A program made the translations under genes and the position numbers. Below are positions 1-5,343 of a DNA stretch of 5,343 bases, in pieces. The notes under the pieces are model-generated. The model was not told where the DNA came from. It ran no database searches and saw only the letters and a list, made by a program, of their open reading frames with translations. The stretch comes from Pseudomonadota bacterium (GTDB lineage: Bacteria; Pseudomonadota; Gammaproteobacteria; Steroidobacterales; Steroidobacteraceae): contig CANGMU010000172.1 in NCBI GenBank assembly GCA_947454665.1, forward strand, positions 1-5,343, in the 5' to 3' direction. Numbering within the stretch: the stretch's first letter is position 1; each line of letters begins with the position of its first letter.

Positions 1-1056
1 GCCACCGCTGACCAGCAGGTTGTGGATGCCGCCGGCATTGCCCGTGGTACGCAGGCCGAGCTTGCGCGCCGAGTAGCTGCCGAGCACATAGCCGGTCAGC
101 ACGCCGTCCTTCACGAGGTCGCGGTCCCGTGTGGCAACGCCCTCGCCATCGAAGGGACTGCTGGCCAGCGCAGCGCGCAGGTGCGGCCGCTCCTGCATCT
201 GCACGAAAGCCGGCAGGACCTGCTCACCCGCGGCGTCCTGCAGGAAGGAGGCCTTGCGGTACTGGCTCGACCCGCGGGCCGCGGAGACCATGTGGCCGAA
301 GAAACCCCGCGCGACATCGGCGGCAAAGATCACCGGTGCCTTGCGCGTGCTGAGCTTTTCCGCACCCAGCCGCGCGATCGAGCGCTCACCGGCGATGCGG
401 CCCACGTGCTCGCCATCGTCGAGCGTGGCCGGATCGCGCGAAGCGGTGTACCAGTAGTCGCGCTGCATGTCGTCGCCCACTTGGGCGATCAGCGCGCAGC
501 TGATGCTGTGGCTGGTCGAGGGGTAGCCCGCGAGGAAGCCATGGCTGTTGCCATAGACACGCACGCCCTGGTGGCTGCTGACAGAGGCGCCCTCGGAATT
601 GGTGAGCCGCTTGTCGACCGCCAGGCCGGCTGCTTCGCAGCGACGGGCCAGCTCGATCGCCGCTTCCGGCGTCAGCGCCCAGGGGTGGTCGAGGGCGAGG
701 TCCGGGATGTCCCGGGCCAGCTCGGCCGGGTCGGCGAGGCCGGCAAATTCGTCCCGCGCGGTGTGACGGGCGATCGCGCAGGCCTTGGCGACCATGTCGC
801 GGACCGCCTCCGGCCGCAAGTCAGCGCTGCTGGCGGAGCCCTTGGCGCCGCTGAAATACACGGTAATACCGAGTCCGCGGTCCCGTTGATACTCGATCGT
901 CTCGACCTCGCCCAGCCGCACGCCGACGTTCAGGCCCTTCTGCAGGCTGACGTCGGCCTCGGCCTGATCCGCACCAGCCTGGCGGGCCGCGTCGAGGGCC
1001 TGGCGGACAATGTCCTGCAGGGCGGGAATACGGGATGCGTCGACATCGTGGCTCAT
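1..1056 (-). CDS. pmbA: PmbA/TldE, non-catalytic subunit of the TldD/TldE metalloprotease (3'-truncated by window edge)
   Basis: Reading the minus strand from ATG at 1056-1054 gives 352 codons without a stop, running off the left edge; the family is about 450 residues, so roughly 100 C-terminal residues are missing. Recognisable PmbA blocks are APVIFAADVARGFFGHMVSA (about residues 240-259), YRKASFL (266-272), PFDGEGVATR (301-310), VKDGVLTGYVLGSYSARKLG (315-334) and TTGNAGGIHN (337-346). No HExxxH zinc motif is visible, as expected for this subunit: in the known heterodimer TldD carries the metal site and TldE helps form the substrate channel. The E. coli pair acts in the cytoplasm on unfolded peptides, in microcin B17 maturation and in CcdA degradation. 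The ATG at 1056 gives a normal family N-terminus, but no Shine-Dalgarno is evident upstream. It is divergent from the yjgA-like gene, 18 bases away; a tldD gene lies on the same strand beyond the plus-strand cluster. Identity is very secure. Confidence 0.96.
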   Translation of the reverse strand, partial: MSHDVDASRIPALQDIVRQALDAARQAGADQAEADVSLQKGLNVGVRLGEVETIEYQRDRGLGITVYFSGAKGSASSADLRPEAVRDMVAKACAIARHTARDEFAGLADPAELARDIPDLALDHPWALTPEAAIELARRCEAAGLAVDKRLTNSEGASVSSHQGVRVYGNSHGFLAGYPSTSHSISCALIAQVGDDMQRDYWYTASRDPATLDDGEHVGRIAGERSIARLGAEKLSTRKAPVIFAADVARGFFGHMVSAARGSSQYRKASFLQDAAGEQVLPAFVQMQERPHLRAALASSPFDGEGVATRDRDLVKDGVLTGYVLGSYSARKLGLRTTGNAGGIHNLLVSGG

Positions 1057-1068
1057 GAGGCAGAATTG
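1057..1068 (+). promoter_or_regulatory. Possible ribosome binding site with alternative TTG start for the yjgA-like gene
   Basis: GAGG at 1057-1060 is followed by five bases and an in-frame TTG at 1066-1068. From the ATG at 1075 the same GAGG is 14 bases away, longer than usual. Translation may therefore start at TTG (adding M-Y-G) rather than at ATG. This is a spacing argument only. Confidence 0.3.
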
Positions 1069-1070
1069 TA
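1065..1070 (-). promoter_or_regulatory. Candidate -10 element of a pmbA promoter
   Basis: On the minus strand TACAAT (plus-strand ATTGTA, 1065-1070) matches the sigma-70 -10 consensus at five of six positions and lies eight bases before the pmbA ATG. Transcription would start at about 1058, giving an almost leaderless mRNA, which would fit the absence of a visible Shine-Dalgarno. No good -35 hexamer is seen 16-18 bases upstream, so the call is weak. Confidence 0.25.
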
Positions 1071-1074
1071 CGGC

Positions 1075-1401
1075 ATGAACCAGAACCCTGAAGAAAACGG
1101 CTGGGAGGACGAGGAGTACCTCGGCCCCAGCAAGAGCTCGCGCAAGCGAGAGGCCCACTCGCTGCAGAAGCTCGGGGAGCGGCTCACGGAGCTGCGGCCG
1201 GACGAGCTCGACCAGCTGCCGCTGCCGGAACGGCTGCGCGAGGCGATCGACGAGGCCAAGAAGCTCAAGCAACGCGGGGCCCTGCACCGCCAGCGCCAGT
1301 ACATCGGCAAGCTGATGCGCGACGTGGAACTGGAACCGCTCGAGGCCGCCATGGCGAGCCTGACGGACCGCCACAACGCCCATGCTAGACTGCGCAAATG
1401 A
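1075..1401 (+). CDS. yjgA: Short YjgA/DarP-like (DUF615) ribosome-associated protein lacking the C-terminal half
   Basis: The 108-residue product matches the N-terminal half of YjgA/DarP: an acidic N-terminus (NPEENGWEDEEYLGPSK, 4-20), then SSRKREAHSLQKLGERL (21-37), LDQLPLPERLREAIDEA (45-61) and RQRQYIGKLMRDVELEPL (72-89), ending in the conserved RHN (99-101). E. coli YjgA is 183 residues and continues with a second helical bundle; here the reading frame stops just after RHN at a TGA (1399-1401) that overlaps the purE ATG. The missing half is not found in another frame, because purE fills that DNA. In E. coli the protein (DarP) binds 50S assembly intermediates near the peptidyl-transferase centre. 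ATG 1075 is the conventional start. An in-frame TTG at 1066, five bases after GAGG, is an alternative adding three residues. The open frame extends upstream to 22, but that part is antisense to pmbA and is not coding. Family is secure; activity without the second half is uncertain. Confidence 0.85.
   Translation: MNQNPEENGWEDEEYLGPSKSSRKREAHSLQKLGERLTELRPDELDQLPLPERLREAIDEAKKLKQRGALHRQRQYIGKLMRDVELEPLEAAMASLTDRHNAHARLRK
1383..1391 (+). promoter_or_regulatory. Possible extended -10 element just before purE
   Basis: TGCTAGACT at 1383-1391 has the TGn extension plus a -10-like TAGACT (four of six matches). Six bases separate it from the A of the purE ATG at 1398, where transcription would be expected to begin, so an internal leaderless purE transcript is conceivable. 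The -35 side is poor: CTGACG at 1360-1365 is spaced 20 bases, too far. The element lies inside the yjgA coding sequence and may be chance. Confidence 0.15.
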
Positions 1402-1892
1402 AGCCTCTCGTCGGCATCATCATGGGCTCCCGGTCGGACTGGGAGACGATGCGCGCAGCCGCCGAGCTGCTGGAACAACTGGGCGTGCCGCATGAGGTTC
1501 GCGTCGTTTCCGCGCACCGCACGCCCGACCTGCTGTTCGAATACGCCTCGACCGCTGCTTCACGCGGGCTCGAGGTCATCATCGCGGGCGCCGGTGGTGC
1601 CGCCCACCTGCCCGGCATGACGGCCGCCAAGACGGCGCTGCCGGTGCTGGGCGTCCCCGTGCAGTCCAAGGCCCTCAATGGCATGGATTCGCTGTTGTCC
1701 ATCGTGCAGATGCCCAAGGGCATCCCGGTGGCCACGTTCGCGATCGGGGCAGCGGGTGCGGCCAACGCCGGGCTCTTCGCTGCGGCGATGCTCGCGACGC
1801 GCAACCCTGCGATCGGTGCCGCGCTGGAGACCTTCCGCGCGTCGCAGACGGCCACGGTGCTGGCTGACGCCGACCCGCGCCTGCCCGCATGA
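1398..1892 (+). CDS. purE: N5-carboxyaminoimidazole ribonucleotide mutase (class I PurE)
   Basis: This 164-residue protein has normal length for class I PurE, which converts N5-CAIR to CAIR in de novo purine synthesis; the enzyme is a cytoplasmic octamer. Visible motifs are the phosphate-binding GSRSDW (10-15), SAHRTP (38-43) with the catalytic histidine at 40, AGAGGAAHLPGM (63-74), SKALNGMDSLLSIVQMPKG (90-108) and AGAANAGLFAA (119-129). Presence of PurK next door agrees with the bacterial two-step route rather than the direct AIR carboxylase of class II enzymes. The ATG overlaps the yjgA stop (ATGA, 1398-1401) and the TGA overlaps the purK start (ATGA, 1889-1892), so translation is probably coupled along the run. 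No Shine-Dalgarno is obvious before the start; the coupled position and the conserved N-terminus (MKPLVGIIMGS) support it. No residues appear to be missing. Confidence 0.98.
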   Translation: MKPLVGIIMGSRSDWETMRAAAELLEQLGVPHEVRVVSAHRTPDLLFEYASTAASRGLEVIIAGAGGAAHLPGMTAAKTALPVLGVPVQSKALNGMDSLLSIVQMPKGIPVATFAIGAAGAANAGLFAAAMLATRNPAIGAALETFRASQTATVLADADPRLPA

Positions 1893-2983
1893 CCATCGGC
1901 ATCGTCGGAGCCGGCCAACTGGGCCGCATGATGGCCCTGGCAGGTTATCCGCTGGGGCTGGATTTCCTGTTCCTGGACAAGGATGCCGGCACCTGCGCCG
2001 CGCAACTGTCTCCGCAGCTGACCGGCGCCTTCGAAGACCCGAAGCTGCTCGACCAGCTCGCCAAGCGCTGCGAGGTGGTCACGATCGACTGGGAGAACGT
2101 GCCCGTCGCGTCGATGGAACGCATCGCGCGCACCACCCCGGTGGCACCGCCCCTGGCCGCACTCGCCGCCGCGCAGGACCGCCTGTCCGAGAAATCGCTG
2201 TTCCACTCGCTGGGCATTCCCACGAACGACCACCAGGCCGTGGATTCCCGGGAAGACCTGCTGCGCGCTGTGCAGGCGATCGGCCTGCCGGGCGTACTGA
2301 AAACCAGGCGGATGGGCTATGACGGCAAGGGCCAGGCCGTGCTGCGCAAGGCCTCGGATGTCGAATCGGCCTGGGCGTCGCTGGGCAGCCAGCCGCTGAT
2401 CTACGAAGCCTTCGTGCCCTTCGATTACGAGGTCTCGATCATCGGCGTGCGCAGCACACGCGGCGAGATCGCGCTGTATCCGCTGAACCGCAACCTGCAC
2501 CGCGACGGCATCCTGCGCCTGACCCGCGCGCCCTGGCACGCGCCAGTGGTGGAAGCGGCCGCCCGGCGTTACATGCGCAAGCTGCTCGCGCATTTCAGCT
2601 ATGTGGGCGTGCTCACCGTCGAATTCTTTGTCCGCCGCGGCAAGCTCGTCGCGAACGAGATGGCGCCACGCGTCCACAATTCCGGGCATTGGACGATCGA
2701 AGGCGCGGTCACCAGCCAGTTCGAGAACCACGTGCGCGCCGTGCTGGGTCTGCCACTGGGCGATACCTCGGTCACCGGACACAGCGCCATGCTGAACCTG
2801 ATTGGCGAAATGCCTACCCGCGAAGGGCTGCTGTCCGACGGCCGGCTGCACCTGCACGATTACGGCAAGTCGCCACGCCCGGGCCGCAAGCTCGGCCACG
2901 TCACACTGCTGGAAACCACCGCCCGCCGCCGCGACCAGCGCGCGGCAACGCTGCTGCGCAAGATCGACGCGCGGAAACTCTGA
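1889..2983 (+). CDS. purK: N5-carboxyaminoimidazole ribonucleotide synthase (PurK), ATP-grasp enzyme
   Basis: PurK uses ATP and bicarbonate to carboxylate AIR to N5-CAIR, which PurE then rearranges. The 364-residue product is of usual length and shows the three ATP-grasp parts in order: the N-terminal nucleotide-fold loop IGIVGAGQLGRMM (3-15), QDRLSEKSLFHSLGIPT (96-112), the ATP-binding loop LKTRRMGYDGKGQ (137-149), YEAFVPFDYEVSIIG (172-186), then GVLTVEFFV (240-248) and VANEMAPRVHNSGHWTIEGA (254-273). Glu245 and Glu257 are the expected magnesium ligands, by analogy with the paired glutamates of E. coli PurK. The C-terminal HDYGKSPRPGRKLGHVTLL (323-341) is also typical. The start codon overlaps the purE stop in ATGA, giving coupled translation and balanced PurE:PurK output; the short half-life of N5-CAIR makes that pairing sensible. 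The stop is followed by a 31-base gap before the ATPase gene. Nothing looks degraded. Confidence 0.98.
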   Translation: MTIGIVGAGQLGRMMALAGYPLGLDFLFLDKDAGTCAAQLSPQLTGAFEDPKLLDQLAKRCEVVTIDWENVPVASMERIARTTPVAPPLAALAAAQDRLSEKSLFHSLGIPTNDHQAVDSREDLLRAVQAIGLPGVLKTRRMGYDGKGQAVLRKASDVESAWASLGSQPLIYEAFVPFDYEVSIIGVRSTRGEIALYPLNRNLHRDGILRLTRAPWHAPVVEAAARRYMRKLLAHFSYVGVLTVEFFVRRGKLVANEMAPRVHNSGHWTIEGAVTSQFENHVRAVLGLPLGDTSVTGHSAMLNLIGEMPTREGLLSDGRLHLHDYGKSPRPGRKLGHVTLLETTARRRDQRAATLLRKIDARKL

Positions 2984-3014
2984 CACCGCGACGGCCCACG
3001 GACGGACCCAGCCC

Positions 3015-4334
3015 ATGTACCTCGACCTGTTCAAGCTCCATGACCTGCCGTTCCGGCTGAGTCCGGACCCGCAGTACCTGTACCTGAGCAAACACCATGC
3101 ACGCGCCAAGGCGTACATGGAATCGACGATCTGGTTCACGGACGGCTTCGTCATCATTACGGGCGAGATCGGTGCCGGAAAGACGACGCTGATCGAATCG
3201 GTGCTGGCCGACCTGGACAAGGACGTCATCGTCGCGCAGATCAACCAGACGCAGGTGACCCAGCTGGAGTTCCTGCAGGCAGTGCTGGTGCAGTTCGGCT
3301 TCACGCCCTTCCGCATGAAGAAGGCAGAACTGATCGCGACGCTGAACAGCTTCCTGATCGAACAGTACGCCGCGGGCCGCAAGGTGCTGCTCATCGTCGA
3401 TGAGGCGCAGAACCTGCCGCTGGAGGTGTTGGAAGAGGTCCGGCTGCTATCCGGCGTCGAGACGACGCGCGAGAAGGTGTTGCGGATCATCCTGGCGGGC
3501 CAGCCTGAACTCAACGAGAAGCTGGATTCACCCGCGCTCATCCAGCTGGTGCAAAGGGTCAGGCTGCGCTTTCACCTCACGCCGCTGTCGGCGGAAGACA
3601 TCCGCGGCTATGTGAACCATAGACTGAATGTCGCCGGCGCCGAGGGGCGGAAAATATTCGCCGAAGACTGCTTCCCGATGATCTTCGAATACACAGGTGG
3701 CGTGCCGCGCCTGGTGAACACGCTCTGCGAGACAGCCATGATGGCGGCCTTCACCGAGGACCGTGACCAGGTCACCGCGAACGACGTCGGCAGCGCGATC
3801 ACCGAACTGCGCTGGCCAGTCTATGCAGCCCGCCGTGAAGCCCAATCAGCCGTAACCGCCGGGCACACCTCAGACACGGGTCGGTTCCGGGTCGACACCG
3901 AGACCACGGGTCAACGCGGTGGTCCCAAACTGTACATCCCGCCCCCGGACGAGGAGGTCAACTACGGTCGTCTCACCGTGCGCCAGGGCCACAAGCAGCT
4001 GGGCGAAGTCGCCCTGCACCTGGCTCCGCTCGTCATCGGCCGCACGCCCGACAACGATCTGCAAATCGACAACCGATTCGTGAGCCGGCACCACTGCCGC
4101 ATCCTCTCCACGCGCGAAAGCAGCGTGATCGAGGACCTGAACAGCACGAACGGCATCCGCATGCAGAGCCGGCGCATCAAGCGACGCAGGCTGCGTGACG
4201 GGGACGTCATCTGCATCGGCCCTTACGACCTCGTCTATTCCGACGAGCGGCCGAACAAGCATTCAGACACCTCGACAGGCCTGGAATTCGACGACCGGGG
4301 CCCTGAAGACGCAGAAGGCCTCGAAGAGACCTGA
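3015..4334 (+). CDS. ExeA/GspA-type AAA ATPase with C-terminal FHA domain, function unknown
   Basis: The 439-residue protein begins with the family-typical MYLDLFKLHDLPFRLSPDP (1-19), followed by an AAA ATPase (about 1-268): Walker A GEIGAGKTT (50-58; Lys56), Walker B VLLIVDEAQ (124-132; Asp129, Glu130), sensor-1-like LRIILAGQPEL (156-166) and GGVPRLVN (228-235). A flexible linker with a proline patch (about 270-315) leads to an FHA domain (about 318-409) with IGR (341-343), SRHH (358-361) and LNSTNG (375-380), the phosphothreonine-binding signature residues. An acidic tail closes the protein. Unlike secretion-type GspA/ExeA, there is no transmembrane segment or peptidoglycan-binding domain, so it is probably cytoplasmic. 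The open frame continues upstream to 2802, but that overlaps purK; ATG 3015 is chosen because homologues begin with this MY motif. The Shine-Dalgarno is weak (CGGA at 3003-3006). It may be co-transcribed with purEK. Similar ATPases accompany exopolysaccharide, type II secretion and transposition systems, so the role cannot be read from domains alone. Confidence 0.9.
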   Translation: MYLDLFKLHDLPFRLSPDPQYLYLSKHHARAKAYMESTIWFTDGFVIITGEIGAGKTTLIESVLADLDKDVIVAQINQTQVTQLEFLQAVLVQFGFTPFRMKKAELIATLNSFLIEQYAAGRKVLLIVDEAQNLPLEVLEEVRLLSGVETTREKVLRIILAGQPELNEKLDSPALIQLVQRVRLRFHLTPLSAEDIRGYVNHRLNVAGAEGRKIFAEDCFPMIFEYTGGVPRLVNTLCETAMMAAFTEDRDQVTANDVGSAITELRWPVYAARREAQSAVTAGHTSDTGRFRVDTETTGQRGGPKLYIPPPDEEVNYGRLTVRQGHKQLGEVALHLAPLVIGRTPDNDLQIDNRFVSRHHCRILSTRESSVIEDLNSTNGIRMQSRRIKRRRLRDGDVICIGPYDLVYSDERPNKHSDTSTGLEFDDRGPEDAEGLEET

Positions 4335-4342
4335 GCCAGGCA

Positions 4343-4363
4343 GCGCGGGCTGTCAGCCCGTGC
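4343..4363. terminator. GC-rich hairpin in the convergent gap, possible bidirectional terminator
   Basis: GCGCGGGCT (4343-4351) can pair with AGCCCGTGC (4355-4363) around the three-base loop GTC, giving a nine-base-pair stem with one G-U pair on the plus-strand RNA. On the minus-strand RNA the inner six pairs remain and one A-C mismatch interrupts the stem. It sits 8 bases after the ATPase stop and spans the tldD stop codon (4353-4355). No T-run follows on either strand, so it is not a classical intrinsic terminator; it could be a weak terminator or a 3'-end protecting structure. Confidence 0.4.
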
Positions 4364-5343
4364 CACCCACCGTCATCGCATCGATGCGCAACGTCGGCTG
4401 GCCGACGCCCACGGGCACGCTCTGCCCTTCCTTGCCGCAGGTACCGATGCCGTCATCGAGCTTCAGGTCATTGCCGACCATCGACACGCGCGTCAGCACA
4501 TCCGGGCCATTGCCGATCAGCGTCGCACCCTTGATCGGCGCACCGATACGGCCGTTCTCGATCAGGTAGGCCTCGCTGGCCGAGAACACGAACTTGCCGG
4601 AGGTGATGTCCACCTGGCCACCGCCGAAATTCACGGCGTAAATACCCTTCTCGACCGACGCGATGATCTCGGCCGGGTCGTGCGGACCGGGCCGCATGTA
4701 GGTGTTGGTCATGCGCGGCAGAGTCATGTGCGCGAAGGACTCGCGCCGGCCGTTGCCCGTCGGGGCCACGCCCATGAGGCGCGCGTTCTGCGTGTCCTGC
4801 AGATAGCCCTTGAGGATGCCGTCTTCGATCAGCGTCGTGCACTGGCTGGGGGTGCCCTCATCGTCGATGCTGAGCGAGCCGCGGCGCGCGGACAGCGTGC
4901 CGTCATCGACGATGGTGCAGTGTTCGCTCGCCACGCGTTCGCCGAGCCGCCCGCTGAAGGCCGAGGTGCCCTTGCGGTTGAAGTCGCCTTCCAGGCCGTG
5001 GCCGATGGCCTCGTGCAGCAGGATGCCGGGCCAGCCCGCGGCCAGCACCACCGGCATCGTGCCGGCGGGGGCGGCGACGGCTTCGAGGTTAACCAGCGCC
5101 TGGCGCACAGCTTCGCGCGCGAGCGTGATCGGCCTTTCGCCGGCGACGAGATCGACCAGCGAATAGCGGCCACCGGCACCGGCGAAGCCCTGCTCGCGCC
5201 GGCCGTCCTGCTCGGCGATCACCGACACGTTGAACCGCACCAGCGGGCGCACGTCGGCGGCCAGCACGCCATCAGCGCGCGCGACCAGCACGACCTCGTG
5301 TACGGCGCTGACGCTGGCCATGACCTGCTTGACGCGCGGATCC
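4353..5343 (-). CDS. tldD: TldD, catalytic subunit of the TldD/TldE metalloprotease (5'-truncated by window edge)
   Basis: The minus-strand frame enters at the right edge (first whole codon 5342-5340, reading D-P-R-V-K-Q-V) and ends in TGA at 4355-4353. It covers about 329 residues of a family of about 480, so some 150 N-terminal residues lie outside. The internal ATG at 5321-5319 is not the start, since homology continues above it. Landmarks are AADVRPLVRF, then VVLAAGWPGILLHEAIGHGLEGDFNR with the zinc motif HExxxH (HEAIGH, 5015-4998), DDEGTP, NGRRESFAHMTLPRMTNTYM, NFGGGQVDITSGKFVFSASEAYLIENG and the C-terminal GTCGKEGQSVPVGVGQPT, whose Cys (codon 4439-4437) is the third zinc ligand in E. 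coli TldD. All catalytic residues visible here are intact. TldD pairs with TldE (PmbA), encoded on the same strand at the other end of the window. It converges on the ATPase gene with 18 bases between stops. Confidence 0.97.
   Translation of the reverse strand, partial: DPRVKQVMASVSAVHEVVLVARADGVLAADVRPLVRFNVSVIAEQDGRREQGFAGAGGRYSLVDLVAGERPITLAREAVRQALVNLEAVAAPAGTMPVVLAAGWPGILLHEAIGHGLEGDFNRKGTSAFSGRLGERVASEHCTIVDDGTLSARRGSLSIDDEGTPSQCTTLIEDGILKGYLQDTQNARLMGVAPTGNGRRESFAHMTLPRMTNTYMRPGPHDPAEIIASVEKGIYAVNFGGGQVDITSGKFVFSASEAYLIENGRIGAPIKGATLIGNGPDVLTRVSMVGNDLKLDDGIGTCGKEGQSVPVGVGQPTLRIDAMTVGGTG

Noticed and set aside
22..1074. Upstream part of a long plus-strand open frame that continues into the yjgA-like gene
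   Set aside because: It is exactly antisense to pmbA, which has strong conserved motifs throughout; the plus-strand translation resembles no family until residue M-N-Q-N at 1075.
1053..1517. A 154-codon minus-strand open frame opposite the yjgA-purE junction
   Set aside because: Serine/arginine-rich antisense translation with no recognisable motif, opposite the yjgA-like gene and the start of purE.
2802..3014. In-frame upstream extension of the ATPase gene
   Set aside because: It overlaps the 3' end of purK in another frame, has no family similarity, and ATG 3015 gives the standard N-terminus.
2984..3014. Promoter search in the purK-ATPase gap
   Set aside because: The 31 bases hold no convincing -10/-35 pair, hairpin or strong ribosome binding site; co-transcription with purK is the simpler reading.
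1385..3541. A 718-codon minus-strand open frame across purE, purK and the ATPase gene
   Set aside because: It lies opposite three clearly recognised plus-strand genes. The translation is low-complexity-like with no domain motifs. Long antisense frames are common in GC-rich DNA because stop codons are rare.
4353..5321. Treating the ATG at 5321 as the start of a complete 322-residue TldD
   Set aside because: The frame stays open to the window edge and the residues before this Met align with the family, so the gene is cut by the window rather than short.

Overview
The window is a GC-rich (roughly two-thirds G+C by eye), densely packed chromosomal stretch with six protein genes and no RNA genes, mobile elements, repeats or CRISPR arrays that I can see. 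The protein families (YjgA/DarP, class I PurE with PurK, TldD and PmbA/TldE) and their arrangement suggest a Gammaproteobacterium. The high GC and the ExeA-like ATPase with a C-terminal FHA domain would fit the Xanthomonadales/Steroidobacterales/Nevskiales area, but that finer placement is a guess.

Layout: at the left edge, on the minus strand, lies the first ~352 codons of pmbA (tldE); its 3' end is outside the window. Only 18 bases away and divergent is a plus-strand run: a short yjgA/darP-like gene, then purE, then purK, joined by two ATGA stop/start overlaps. After a 31-base gap follows a gene for an ExeA/GspA-type AAA ATPase fused to an FHA domain. Converging on it from the right, with an 18-base gap that holds part of a GC-rich hairpin, is the 3' two-thirds of tldD on the minus strand; its start is beyond the right edge.

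Function: PurK and PurE carry out successive steps of de novo purine synthesis (AIR to N5-CAIR to CAIR). TldD and PmbA are the two subunits of the TldD/TldE metalloprotease and here flank the plus-strand genes. YjgA/DarP is a 50S ribosome assembly factor in E. coli. The FHA-ATPase has no assigned role, but its domains imply a cytoplasmic NTPase that reads a phosphothreonine signal.

Most noteworthy: the YjgA protein is only 108 residues against about 180 for the family, its C-terminal half being absent exactly where purE begins. A plausible reading is that purEK and the ATPase gene became inserted into an older tldD-yjgA-pmbA neighbourhood at the 3' end of yjgA. I found no convincing wholly new system; the FHA-ATPase is the least understood gene here. 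Intergenic space is minimal and no gene-free stretch exceeds 31 bases.
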